Of a stretch of 64,000 bases of DNA, positions 1-7,861 are shown piece by piece. Within the stretch, counting starts at the first letter, position 1. Every line of letters starts with the position of its first letter. The notes below the pieces were generated by a model. The model was not told where the DNA came from, ran no database searches, and was given only the letters and a program-made list of their open reading frames with translations. The position numbers and the translations under genes are program-made. Source of the stretch: Thermoplasmata archaeon (lineage in GTDB: Archaea > Thermoplasmatota > Thermoplasmata > Lutacidiplasmatales > UBA184); assembly GCA_035532555.1 (NCBI GenBank), contig DATKQS010000009.1, forward strand, positions 144,312 to 208,311, given 5' to 3'.

Positions 1-39
1 ATATAGAAAGAGTTACCCCTCGATGGTACTTCGGCGAAC

Positions 40-1095
40 GTGGCGAGCGGTCATGTAGGTTTCTACAGCGCATTGCTGCGACGGCTGTGGAAGTTCCTCG
101 CGGCGTACGCGGCGCTCCTCCTCGGCGCCAGCGCCGGGTTCTACCTGCTCGAGGGTGGGGGCGACGACCTAGGCACGTCGTTCTACTGGGCGGTCGTAAC
201 GATCGCGACCGTCGGCTACGGGGACGTCGTTCCCACGACGCCGAATGCTCGCTGGTTCACGATCGGTGTCATCCTGGTCGCGGTGTTCCTGACGGCGTAC
301 CTCATCTCTATCATCATCGGTGTCGTGAACGACGAGTCCCACAAGCGGAACCTCGGCATGCTCGGAACGGATTTCACCGGCCACGTCGTCGTCATCGGCT
401 ACGCCGGAGTGGGCCGCGCAGCGGTCCGCGAGCTCCTCGCCGTCGGCGAGCGCGTTGCGGTCGCGACGGCCGACATCAACGAGCTCCCCAACATCCGGGC
501 GCTCGCGCCGGAACACCGGATCTACGTAAGCTTCTATCCGACAGGAGATTCCGAGGTCCTGAACCGATTGAATGCGGCCGCGGCCAAAGCGGTCGTCATC
601 TGCACCCCGGACGACACGACCAACCTGATCACCGCGCTCGCGGTCCGGCAGATCGCCCCGAACGTACGGATCGTGGTATCGGTCACCCGTGCGGAGCTGC
701 GGCCCACGCTGCGCAGCGCCGGGGTTACGTACGTGGCTTCCCCCAACGACATGGGAGGCCGCCTCGTCGCCAACGCCGCATTCCGGCCCGAGGTCGTCAA
801 CGTCTTCGAAGATCTCACGAGTGCCGCCTACGGGGCGGACATCGGCGAATACGTGCTCACTGAGAAGACCCCACTCTCTCGCCAGGCGCTCTCGGAGGCC
901 GAGACGATGGTGCGCGCCGCTTCCGGTTGCATCGTCATCGGGTACGCGCGCCCGCGGGGCCCCGGCGAGTATGTCACGGCGCTCAACCCTCCGGCGTCCT
1001 TCCACTTCCAACCCGGCGACGCGCTCCTCGTGATGGGCAGCCTGGAGAACCTGAAGCGGCTCGAAGCGTGGCTCGGCGTACCCCAAGGACGGTAG
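40..1095 (+). CDS. Potassium channel with RCK (TrkA) domains
   Basis: A two-transmembrane K+ channel subunit with a cytoplasmic regulatory module, expected as a tetramer in the cell membrane. Hydrophobic helices lie at about residues 17-37 and 72-95 and flank a pore loop carrying the TVGYGD selectivity filter (57-62). An RCK N-terminal Rossmann fold starts at about residue 114 (GYAGVG, a variant of GxGxxG) and an RCK C-terminal domain occupies about 255-345. The 351-residue length and domain order match MthK/Kch-like archaeal channels. The start is a GTG. An ATATAG box at positions 1-6 lies about 37 nt upstream, so the gene appears complete. What gates it (Ca2+, NAD(H), nucleotide) cannot be read from the sequence. 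Confidence 0.92.
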   Translation: MASGHVGFYSALLRRLWKFLAAYAALLLGASAGFYLLEGGGDDLGTSFYWAVVTIATVGYGDVVPTTPNARWFTIGVILVAVFLTAYLISIIIGVVNDESHKRNLGMLGTDFTGHVVVIGYAGVGRAAVRELLAVGERVAVATADINELPNIRALAPEHRIYVSFYPTGDSEVLNRLNAAAAKAVVICTPDDTTNLITALAVRQIAPNVRIVVSVTRAELRPTLRSAGVTYVASPNDMGGRLVANAAFRPEVVNVFEDLTSAAYGADIGEYVLTEKTPLSRQALSEAETMVRAASGCIVIGYARPRGPGEYVTALNPPASFHFQPGDALLVMGSLENLKRLEAWLGVPQGR

Positions 1096-1114
1096 GCGGG
1101 CGCCTCGGTCGAGG

Positions 1115-1187
1115 TGCGGGCACCGGGATTTGAACCCGAGTTATAGGCTTGGCAAGCCTATGTGATACCAGACTACACTATGCCCGC
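1115..1187 (-). tRNA. tRNA-Gly (anticodon GCC), intact copy
   Basis: On the minus strand this 73-nt sequence folds as a cloverleaf. The acceptor stem GCGGGCA/TGCCCGC pairs perfectly and the anticodon stem TAGGC/GCCTA encloses TTGCCAA (anticodon GCC). The T-stem TCGGG/CCCGG encloses TTCAAAT. CCA is not encoded and there is no intron. It has a TATA box 34 nt upstream (1221-1227). A second, mutated copy lies at 5491-5563. Confidence 0.95.
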
Positions 1188-1220
1188 GTGTCGCCGACTC
1201 CTCCTCGGAGCCGTGGCCCC

Positions 1221-1227
1221 ATAAAAC
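1221..1227 (-). promoter_or_regulatory. TATA box of the intact tRNA-Gly
   Basis: ATAAAAC on the plus strand reads GTTTTAT on the minus strand, 34-40 nt before the tRNA 5' end. The equivalent bases of the second copy (5597-5603) read GTAAAAC, which loses one T/A of the box. This fits decay of the downstream tRNA copy. Confidence 0.6.
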
Positions 1228-1358
1228 GGCGACCGTGCGCGGGCAGATCTACGACTTACGGGCAACGCGAGGCGGAGCTTCAGGGTGGGGGCGGGCGCGG
1301 TCCGGACGGTCTCCCTTGCGCTCCTAAGCCCGGGGTATGGTAATGGGCACAGGGCACG

Positions 1359-1726
1359 ATGGGCGAGAGTCGCTGGTCGGAGGGGGATGTCGTGGCCCTG
1401 AAGCACCCGGGCACTCCTCCGATCCTCGTTCCGTTGCGGCGGGGCCCCCAGCGGGTCGGCGACGCGGCGGTACTCGATCCGCGTGAGCCTTGGGACGTTC
1501 TCGCGTCAGTGCGGGCCGTGCTGTGCGACGGTGGTCGAGTAGTTACCGATACGCCCACGTAGACCCAACAGGAACGGACGGTGCGGTCGCTGAGGGGGAT
1601 CGAGTTCGATGAGGTCAGGTCCGTGGAGCTCCCCGAGCAGTCCTTGCACGTCGGCGACGGGGGGAGGGCGCTGGCATTCGAGATGCTGGGACACACAGGG
1701 GTTCTGACCGTGACACGCAAGGTCGG
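1359..1726 (+). pseudogene. Decayed copy of trmI tRNA methyltransferase
   Basis: The first 40 codons are almost identical to the N-terminus of the intact trmI at 5740. The reading frame then jumps to the equivalent of residue 174, losing 134 codons (402 bp, in frame) that hold the SAM-binding motif. A TAG stop follows at 1560-1562. Beyond the stop the sequence still matches the C-terminal part of trmI up to about 1726, where the original stop codon is also lost. It cannot encode an active enzyme. The deletion ends lie in short similar sequences (ctcgaY...ccgagc), which suggests slippage or recombination between direct repeats. Confidence 0.9.
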
Positions 1727-1728
1727 CC

Positions 1729-1945
1729 GACGAAGACCGCGACCTCCTGGTCGATCGCGGGACCCTCAGGGTCGTCTTGGCTGGAGGATACCTCTGGTGG
1801 GAATCAGGTTGGTTCACAATTCTCAAGGTCGTGAGAGCCGGTGCGACGATTGGCGGATGATGCCCGTGTGCAGCTCGACCAGTTCGTGGGTATCTCGCCC
1901 TCGTTACCGTGGCTCCTACGCCTCGCCGGGCACGATCTCCATCGT
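1729..1945 (+). pseudogene. Remnant of the membrane-protein gene that follows trmI
   Basis: Aligns with the first about 210 bp of the intact gene at 6516. The start ATG has become AAG and several small differences break the frame. Recognisable islands are the stretch encoding GGYLWWE and the one around the SLPWLL residues of the intact protein. Nothing recognisable follows up to the winged-helix gene ending at 2022. Confidence 0.75.
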
Positions 1946-2021
1946 CCCGACCGTCGTAGGCTTCCTCCGGTCCGCCAATCGCCCTGCGGTTCGATGCTTG
2001 GCTTCGTCCGACCCGCCCGAT

Positions 2022-3089
2022 TTATTCGATGCGATTCGTCCCCGTATGCGACATCAGACCCTCGTACCTGTGATCGATGACGGGCCGGAGCCACTGCAGC
2101 GATTCCCGAACGATCGTAATGGCGCGTAGGCGATCTTCGAAGAATGCCTGTACGGAGATCTTCCGCCCTAAGGACCGAGAGCGCTCAGTTCCTTGTCCCA
2201 CAGCGAGAAACGCGAGGAGGACATCGCCGGTGCGTTCCCCATCCACCATCGCCAAGTACGGATACACACCGCACTCTGATACGATCTCTTCCAAGAGTCG
2301 TGTCCCGGTAGTCTTGCGGATCAGCCTGCCGTGTACGAACACAAAATCATGAAGGATGCGCCCGCGGAAGCTCGGGAGGCGGCCAAGGTCTGGAAGAACT
2401 CTCCATTGGACGAGTCCATCGGCGACGAGTTGTGCTTGATTCCGGGGCAACCCCAGAGGGAATGGAGGCACCGAGCGGCTGAGAAGATGGAAGTCGCGCC
2501 GACGCTCGGATGCCGCAACGAGATCGGCGGCGGCCCGGATTCGGTCGGGTGAAACCGGCCGCTCCTCGCCGTTGTCCCCCGGGGCTGGATCGAGCTCCCG
2601 GATGCGAAGGGGGTAGGACCTGGGCCGGGCCAGCCCAAACAGAACGGCAAGTGGCCCTGAGGCATCGAAATAGGCTGGGACCCCCTCCGCGGTCGCGGGA
2701 CACGTAATCCGGAGCGAGCGCGCCTGAGTGCTGCTGGTGAGCGAGTCAGTCGCCGGCGTGCTCTCCGCGGTCAGGCGAACGTAAAAGATGACATTCGGGG
2801 AGCTCCAAGCCACGACGGTCTGAGGGTCGCTCTGGAGTCGCTGCAGGTCAGAGGCCCGGCGTGCCGCGAACGGCCAAAGGACTTCGGCCGTGGCGAATCT
2901 CACTCCGGTAACGCGGGGATGAGGCACGTAGCGGTCGTGAAGCCACTCTCTCGCGTAGAGGCGGCGGCGAACGTACTGGAACGTGGAACGGGGAAGATGG
3001 CACTGCTGGATCAGCGCGCGCTCCGTGACCGGAGGCGCCCCAATCAGTGTCTGGATTACGCACGCCTCCGACTCACTTAGGTTCCGCAT
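2022..3089 (-). CDS. Winged-helix DNA-binding protein of unknown role
   Basis: A 355-residue protein whose first about 60 residues look like a winged helix-turn-helix (LSESEACVIQTLIG, then a PPVTERALIQQ turn and an arginine-rich wing). The remaining 290 residues show no family I recognise; there is no signal peptide or membrane segment. It is transcribed divergently from the repeat surface protein at 3182, so it may regulate that gene. It lies inside the segment bounded by the two tRNA-Gly/trmI copies and is compositionally less GC-rich than most neighbours. The start ATG is at 3087-3089; no convincing TATA box of its own was found. Confidence 0.7.
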   Translation of the reverse strand: MRNLSESEACVIQTLIGAPPVTERALIQQCHLPRSTFQYVRRRLYAREWLHDRYVPHPRVTGVRFATAEVLWPFAARRASDLQRLQSDPQTVVAWSSPNVIFYVRLTAESTPATDSLTSSTQARSLRITCPATAEGVPAYFDASGPLAVLFGLARPRSYPLRIRELDPAPGDNGEERPVSPDRIRAAADLVAASERRRDFHLLSRSVPPFPLGLPRNQAQLVADGLVQWRVLPDLGRLPSFRGRILHDFVFVHGRLIRKTTGTRLLEEIVSECGVYPYLAMVDGERTGDVLLAFLAVGQGTERSRSLGRKISVQAFFEDRLRAITIVRESLQWLRPVIDHRYEGLMSHTGTNRIE

Positions 3090-3149
3090 GAGCTCGCCAG
3101 GCGACGGTGTAGCATCCGGCTCAATTTCCTATCGGGAAATCGAGGCCCG

Positions 3150-3158
3150 ATATAAATA
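3150..3158 (+). promoter_or_regulatory. TATA box of the repeat surface protein gene
   Basis: A very clear gatataaatag element is centred about 28 nt before the ATG at 3182. This spacing predicts a transcript that starts at or next to the start codon, i.e. a leaderless mRNA. The box is nearly symmetric and could also fire towards 3089. Confidence 0.7.
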
Positions 3159-3181
3159 GAGTCACCTGGATTGCAACGACA

Positions 3182-5269
3182 ATGGGACGCGGACGGTTGG
3201 GCACGAGAGTAGGCAACGGCGTCGGAGCGATTGGACTGACTGCAATCATGCTTGCACTTGTAGTTTCAGCAATGCCCGGCATGGGGGCATCCCCGGCCAC
3301 CGGTGCAATCCCGCTGGTCTCGGCGAACGATGGCGAGGCATCGCACTACAACGTGACGTTCGTGGAGACCGGACTCGCGCCGGGGACCTCGTGGACGGTT
3401 GAGATGAACGACGTCACACGGAATTCGAGCACCTCCACGATCACGTTCCTCGAGCAGAACGGGACATACAACTTCTCGGTGGGTGACGTAGCGGGTTATA
3501 CGAGCACGGGAGGATCCGGGACGGTCACGGTGGTCGGTCTCGCGCAGTCGGTCCCAGTGACGTTCAGCACGAAGGCCGTAGGTTCCTTCCCGGTGACGTT
3601 CGTGGAAACCGGACTCGCGCCGGGGACCTCGTGGACGATCGAGATGGGCGATGCCACCCAGAACTCGAGCACCTCCACGATCACGTTCCTCGAGCAGAAC
3701 GGGACATACAACTTCTCGGTGGGTGACGTAGCGGGTTACACGAGCACGGGAGGATCCGGGACGGTCACGGTGGTCGGTCTCGCGCAGTCGGTCCCAGTGA
3801 CGTTCAGCACGAAGGCCGTAGGTTCCTTCCCGGTGACATTCGTGGAAACCGGACTCGCGCCGGGGACCTCGTGGACGGTTGAGATGAACGACGTCACACG
3901 GAATTCGAGCACCTCCACGATCACATTCCTCGAGCAGAACGGGACGTACCGCTTCTCGGTGGGTGACGTTCCGGGCTATGCTAGCTCGACCACTTCTGGG
4001 GCCATCATTGTGAACGGAGGGGCGGCCACTGAGACGATCGACTTCACCGCGTTCGCCGAAGACACCTACCTCCAAGTCTCAGTCCTCCCCATCAACGCGT
4101 CGGTCACCGTCAACGGGCGATCGACGATTGGCTCCGAGGGAGTGTACGTCTGGACGCTGCTCCCGGGGTCGTACTACGTAAACGTGACCCTCGTGGGTTA
4201 CACGCCCTACTCGAACCTTGTGATCGTGACGGCGGGAATGGCTACCGAGCTTTCCATAGTGCTTACGGCGCTCTCGACCTACGGGTATCTTGTCGGGACC
4301 GTGACGCCCGCCACGGCGACGGTAATCGCGAGCGGGGTGATCGTACCGATCGAGGATGGGGCGTTCAACGTGACCGTGGCCCCGGGAGCTTACTACCTCT
4401 CGATAACGGCGTCCGGATACGAAAGTTTGGTACTAGAGGCTAACGTCTTCGCCGGGCAGGCCACGCACGTCACGCTCAACTTGACGACCGCCCCGACGAC
4501 CGTGACGCTCTCCGGGGAGCTCTCGCCCGCTAACGGCTCGGTGGTAGTGAACGGGTTCATCGCGTACGTGAACGCAACCGGCCACTTCCAGGTCTCGGTC
4601 CTGCCCGGAACGTATACCGTGTCCGTCTCCGCTCCGGGATATTTCCCGTTTTCTGAGAATCTGACCATCTTCTCGAGCGTCACCGTGAACTTCACGTTGA
4701 CAAAGGTGCCGGGATCGACCTCAATGAAGACCACAGGCAACGTGACCGCCACCGGGTACAACATTACGGTGACGGAGCTGACGAACGGCAACGGGAGCAT
4801 TTCCGTCACGTTCACCTCTCAGGCCAACGGGACGTTGCTGGTCACGATCCCGTACGCGGAGGTCGAGAACGCCACTTTGGCGCAAGTCTTGTCCAGCCAC
4901 GTCTACGTGAACGGTGTACTGTTCACGGACTTCGCGGTCACGGTCACGGCGAACTACACGGTCATCCTTACGGTACGCGGTCTACCAGCTGATCCGACCC
5001 TGTTGTGGACTTTCTCGTCATCTGGCTCACCTTCGGGGCCGGCTTCCGGATTCCTGGGGTTGCCCGGGAACCTCGGGTTCTATCTCCTTACATCTATCGC
5101 TCTGGCGGCCATCATCGCGACGGTCCTCGTGTTGGCATTGAAACACAGGGAAGGTCGCCCGCCCTTGCCTCCACCGGGGGATGCCACTAAGGAGACAGAG
5201 ACCACGGTGGGAAAGCAGCCGGACGTGGAGGATCTCCTCATCGACGTACTCGCCCCCCTGCCTGGGTGA
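3182..5269 (+). CDS. Large secreted, membrane-anchored surface protein with tandem repeats and PEGA-like domains
   Basis: A 695-residue cell-surface protein. A hydrophobic signal segment (about residues 12-36) is followed by three tandem 80-residue repeats beginning near residue 57, each with FVETGLAPGTSW and a FSVGDV element. Then come several PEGA-like beta domains (for example around ASVTVNGRS and GSVVVNGF) rich in NxS/T sites. The C-terminus has a Gly/Ser/Pro linker, a transmembrane helix (about 637-657) and a short cytoplasmic tail starting KHREG. This architecture fits an adhesin or S-layer-associated protein displayed outside the cell. The many N-glycosylation sequons fit the glycosylation genes at 28.6-33.3 kb. 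The ligand is unknown. Confidence 0.85.
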   Translation: MGRGRLGTRVGNGVGAIGLTAIMLALVVSAMPGMGASPATGAIPLVSANDGEASHYNVTFVETGLAPGTSWTVEMNDVTRNSSTSTITFLEQNGTYNFSVGDVAGYTSTGGSGTVTVVGLAQSVPVTFSTKAVGSFPVTFVETGLAPGTSWTIEMGDATQNSSTSTITFLEQNGTYNFSVGDVAGYTSTGGSGTVTVVGLAQSVPVTFSTKAVGSFPVTFVETGLAPGTSWTVEMNDVTRNSSTSTITFLEQNGTYRFSVGDVPGYASSTTSGAIIVNGGAATETIDFTAFAEDTYLQVSVLPINASVTVNGRSTIGSEGVYVWTLLPGSYYVNVTLVGYTPYSNLVIVTAGMATELSIVLTALSTYGYLVGTVTPATATVIASGVIVPIEDGAFNVTVAPGAYYLSITASGYESLVLEANVFAGQATHVTLNLTTAPTTVTLSGELSPANGSVVVNGFIAYVNATGHFQVSVLPGTYTVSVSAPGYFPFSENLTIFSSVTVNFTLTKVPGSTSMKTTGNVTATGYNITVTELTNGNGSISVTFTSQANGTLLVTIPYAEVENATLAQVLSSHVYVNGVLFTDFAVTVTANYTVILTVRGLPADPTLLWTFSSSGSPSGPASGFLGLPGNLGFYLLTSIALAAIIATVLVLALKHREGRPPLPPPGDATKETETTVGKQPDVEDLLIDVLAPLPG
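3352..3963 (+). repeat. Three 240-bp tandem repeats inside the surface protein gene
   Basis: Units start near 3352, 3592 and 3832 with an exact 240-bp (80-codon) period. Units 1 and 2 are virtually identical over their second halves (3421-3591 versus 3661-3831). Unit 3 follows the pattern until about 3963 and then diverges. Such identity at synonymous sites implies recent duplication or gene conversion, and copy number may vary between strains. Confidence 0.9.
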
Positions 5270-5490
5270 ATCCAGCGGATCGAGAAGCCGGATCCGCGAT
5301 ACCATCTCGGACCTCGGACCTCGAACCGGACGGGAGTAACTCCGGACGGTCGAGACTCCCAGTGCCACCTTCGCCCACGAGCGATCGCTCCGCAGGGCGA
5401 AGCCGGGCCCGCGGCGGCGGGAGGAAGATGTAGGAGCCGCGAAGATGAATCGAACCGGACCGGAACCTTCCCGCAGTTCGAACAGGTCGA
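5270..5490. other. Non-coding stretch between surface protein and degenerate tRNA
   Basis: No start-to-stop frame with protein-like composition, RNA gene or clear promoter was found. It forms the left border of copy B. The last few bases (ggtcga) resemble those next to the intact tRNA at about 1108-1112, so the duplicated block may begin just here. Confidence 0.4.
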
Positions 5491-5563
5491 TGCGAGCGCG
5501 GGGAATCGAACTCGAGTTACAGGCTTGGCAAGCCTATACGACACCAGACTACACCATGCCCGC
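5491..5563 (-). pseudogene. Degenerate tRNA-Gly (GCC)
   Basis: Same 73-nt length and anticodon loop as the tRNA at 1115-1187. It has an A-C mismatch at the base of the acceptor stem (7:66) and two T-stem mismatches (50:64 C-C, 52:62 A-C). Additional G-U pairs appear in the acceptor, D and anticodon stems. Its upstream TATA box is also altered. Most likely a non-functional copy, though weak function cannot be excluded. Confidence 0.75.
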
Positions 5564-5739
5564 GTGTCGCCGACTCCTCCTCGGAACCGTGGTCCCGTAA
5601 AACGGCGATCGTGCGCGGGTGGATGAACGGCTTCTGGGCATCGTGAGGCGGAGCTGCAGGGTGGTGGGGGTTCGGGCGCGGTTCGGAGGGTCTCCCTTGC
5701 TCTCATAAGCCCGGGGTATGGTGATGGGTACAGGGCGCG

Positions 5740-6513
5740 ATGGGCGAGAGTCGCTGGTCGGAGGGGGATGTGGTGGCCCTGAAACACCCGGGTACCCCCC
5801 CGATCCTCGTTCCGTTGCGGCGGGGCCCACAGCGGGTCGGCGACGCGGCGGTACTCGACCTGACCGAGCAGATCGGTCGGCCCGTAGGCGGCTCGATCGA
5901 GTGGGTGGGCACCCGGTACGCGGTCCTCCGGCCCTCGCTCTCCGATCTCCTCTCGACCATGACGCGCGGAGCCCAGATCATCACGGCGAAGGACGCGGCG
6001 TACCTCGTGCTCCTCGCCGGGATCGGCCCGGGGGACCGAGTGGCGGAGGCGGGCAGTGGCAGCGGAGCGCTGACGACCGTGCTCGCGTACGCCGTCGGGC
6101 CCGCCGGGCACGTAGCCTCCTTCGATCGACGACCGGAAGCATTGCACCTCGCCCGGCAGAACCTCGAGCGCGGCGGACTCGCCGGTCGGGTATCCTTCCA
6201 CGAGCGGGATGTCCTGGCGAACGGCATCGAGGGAACGGACTACGACGCCGTGGCGCTCGATCTGCCCGAGCCCTGGGGGGTGCTCCCTTCGGTGCGGGCC
6301 GCCCTCTGTAACGGAGGTCGTGTCGTCACCTATTCACCGACCTACAACCAGCTGGAACGGACGGTGCGCTCGCTGAGGGAGCTCCGCTTCGATGAGGTCC
6401 GCTCCCTCGAGCTCCTCGAGCGCCCCTTGCATGTCGGCGAAGGGGGCACGCGGCCCGCATTCGAGATGCTCGGCCACACCGGGTTCCTGACCGTGGCGCG
6501 CAAGGTCGACTGA
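5740..6513 (+). CDS. trmI: tRNA (adenine-N1)-methyltransferase TrmI
   Basis: An S-adenosylmethionine-dependent enzyme that methylates N1 of adenine 57/58 in the T-loop of tRNA, stabilising it at high temperature; archaeal forms are homotetramers. The 257-residue length is typical. An N-terminal beta domain (about 8-60) precedes a Rossmann fold with SAM motif I VAEAGSGSGALT (101-112). The acidic DR of motif II lies at about 129-130, and DLPEPW at 174-179 matches the family's catalytic-site motif. The start ATG is the same one preserved in the decayed copy at 1359. It is followed after 2 nt by a membrane-protein gene, so the two are probably co-transcribed. Confidence 0.93.
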   Translation: MGESRWSEGDVVALKHPGTPPILVPLRRGPQRVGDAAVLDLTEQIGRPVGGSIEWVGTRYAVLRPSLSDLLSTMTRGAQIITAKDAAYLVLLAGIGPGDRVAEAGSGSGALTTVLAYAVGPAGHVASFDRRPEALHLARQNLERGGLAGRVSFHERDVLANGIEGTDYDAVALDLPEPWGVLPSVRAALCNGGRVVTYSPTYNQLERTVRSLRELRFDEVRSLELLERPLHVGEGGTRPAFEMLGHTGFLTVARKVD

Positions 6514-6515
6514 CG

Positions 6516-7280
6516 ATGGTCGTGCTCTCCCTCACGATCGCGGGGGCGCTCGGGATCGTACTGACCGGAGGATACCTGTGGTGGGAGATGGGTCGGTACA
6601 CGACCCCGCAGGTCGCCGAAAGCCGCTTCGACGAGCGACGGATGATCTTCGCGTACACTCTCGGTCTGTTCGTCGGGATCCTCCTCTCCCTCCCATGGCT
6701 CCTGTACCTTGCGGCGATGACGAACGCCGCTCTGCTCGGCGCCTTCGCACTTCTCGCCGTGCTCGTCCTCTCGATCGAGCTCGCCGAGTGGGCGATCCGG
6801 CGGACCCACTATTGGGGAAAGGGTCCGAGCTTCCCGTTCTACGCGGTCGGATTGCGTGCGGGGATCGTCGGGATCCTCGTGCTGGCGCTCGTGGGTCAGT
6901 ACCTCTCGGCCTCGACGATCACCTGGGACGGGACCTCCGTAGTGGGACTCCAGGCGGTTGCGATCGTGGCGCTCGAGGTAACGGGCGCGCTCCTGTCCCT
7001 ACCCGCGACTGCGGCCGGAAGCCCGCGACGGGGGGCCGGTGTGCTCTCGGGCGCCCTCATCTCCGGGATCGGCTTGTTCCTCCTTGGGTTCAACGCCTTC
7101 GGCGGAGAGATCGTCGGGAGCATTGCGGCGGCGATCGTCCTGATCGGCTCGATCTATCTCTATCGGCGCGCGCGTGTGATCCTCGATCGCGTCCCGCCGC
7201 CGTCGCTCGTGGGAGCGCCAGCGCCGGTCTCGCCCGGCGGTCGATACGGGCGCAAGGACCGGGACCCTCCCTCGCGATGA
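6516..7280 (+). CDS. Polytopic membrane protein, unknown function
   Basis: A 254-residue protein with about six or seven hydrophobic helices, the first at residues 3-22 and the last near 215-235, and a short basic, proline-rich cytoplasmic tail. I recognise no family. It starts 2 nt after trmI, and this order is also preserved in the decayed copy, so the pairing predates the duplication. The ATG at 6516 is the first codon after the trmI stop. Confidence 0.75.
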   Translation: MVVLSLTIAGALGIVLTGGYLWWEMGRYTTPQVAESRFDERRMIFAYTLGLFVGILLSLPWLLYLAAMTNAALLGAFALLAVLVLSIELAEWAIRRTHYWGKGPSFPFYAVGLRAGIVGILVLALVGQYLSASTITWDGTSVVGLQAVAIVALEVTGALLSLPATAAGSPRRGAGVLSGALISGIGLFLLGFNAFGGEIVGSIAAAIVLIGSIYLYRRARVILDRVPPPSLVGAPAPVSPGGRYGRKDRDPPSR

Positions 7281-7370
7281 GCCCGACCCGCTACGACGTA
7301 CTCGAGGCGGTACGGGTCGCTCGGCTCCCCTTCCATAGCTTCTTATCGGAGGGGCGCTCCGGGCCGCGCG

Positions 7371-7805
7371 ATGGGATCGAACACGGACCACGAGAGCTGG
7401 GAGTATCGATTCCGAATCGGGCTACGCACCCACCGCGCGATCGTCTCGATCATCGTCTTCGCCGCCGGCCTCGTGCTCACGGTCCTCGCGATCGGGGCGT
7501 TCACTCCGCTGGCGAACTCCTGGCCGTTCCAGCAGATCACGGCGAGCACCGACGACAGCGGGAGCGGGGGCTGGAACTGGAACCTCGTGTTCGCGATCGT
7601 GGGTCCGATCGTCGTCATCATCGGGGCCTATCTGGTCGGCGCGTACTACACGGCCCACCGCAAGTTCGAGCACCTGATGCGAACGAAGAGCAAGGCGGAG
7701 TTCCTGCGGAACATCCCGCTGATCGAAGAGCTCCTGTGGGACCTCACTCCGAACGACGAGGTCCGCTACGCCCAGAAGCGCGAGGAGCTTCGCCTCCCCC
7801 GGTGA
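7371..7805 (+). CDS. Small two-helix membrane protein (DUF3198-like?)
   Basis: A 144-residue protein with hydrophobic helices at about residues 24-45 and 70-93. They are separated by a short Gly/Ser-rich loop and followed by a charged cytoplasmic tail. The layout resembles the short Thermoplasmata membrane proteins grouped as DUF3198, but that is from memory and unverified. A TATA-like cttcttatc lies about 30 nt before the ATG. No function is known. Confidence 0.7.
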   Translation: MGSNTDHESWEYRFRIGLRTHRAIVSIIVFAAGLVLTVLAIGAFTPLANSWPFQQITASTDDSGSGGWNWNLVFAIVGPIVVIIGAYLVGAYYTAHRKFEHLMRTKSKAEFLRNIPLIEELLWDLTPNDEVRYAQKREELRLPR

Positions 7806-7861
7806 GGGACGCTCCGTCCTCTTGCGAGCCGGGTTAAGTAATCCCCTCCCGTTCGAAATCC

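Larger units (their letters stand above)
1115..1945. repeat. Copy A of a duplicated tRNA-Gly/trmI/membrane-gene block
   Basis: This stretch aligns base by base with 5491 to about 6725 (copy B). It covers the tRNA, the about 170-bp spacer, trmI and the first about 210 bp of the following membrane-protein gene. Apart from one 402-bp deletion (between 1473 and 1478 here, 5854-6256 in copy B) the lengths agree almost exactly. Similarity is highest in the spacer and the first 120 bp of trmI and drops towards the right end; past about 1945 I can no longer follow it. In copy A the tRNA is intact and the protein genes are dead; in copy B it is the reverse. Confidence 0.85.
5491..6725. repeat. Copy B of the duplicated tRNA-Gly/trmI/membrane-gene block
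   Basis: Partner of the repeat at 1115-1945, in direct orientation, with about 3.5 kb between the copies. This copy retains a full trmI and full membrane-protein gene but a damaged tRNA. Confidence 0.85.

Noticed and set aside
1581..2129. 182-codon plus-strand frame after the dead trmI
   Set aside because: Its first half is the C-terminal remnant of trmI and the rest runs through the membrane-gene remnant in the wrong frame; treated as pseudogene sequence.
3266..4075. 269-codon minus-strand frame with apparent 80-residue repeats
   Set aside because: The repeats are the antisense image of the surface-protein repeats; Arg/His-rich composition is not protein-like.
5491..5563. Second tRNA-Gly as a functional gene
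   Set aside because: Two T-stem mismatches, one acceptor mismatch and a damaged TATA box make function unlikely; annotated as a pseudogene.
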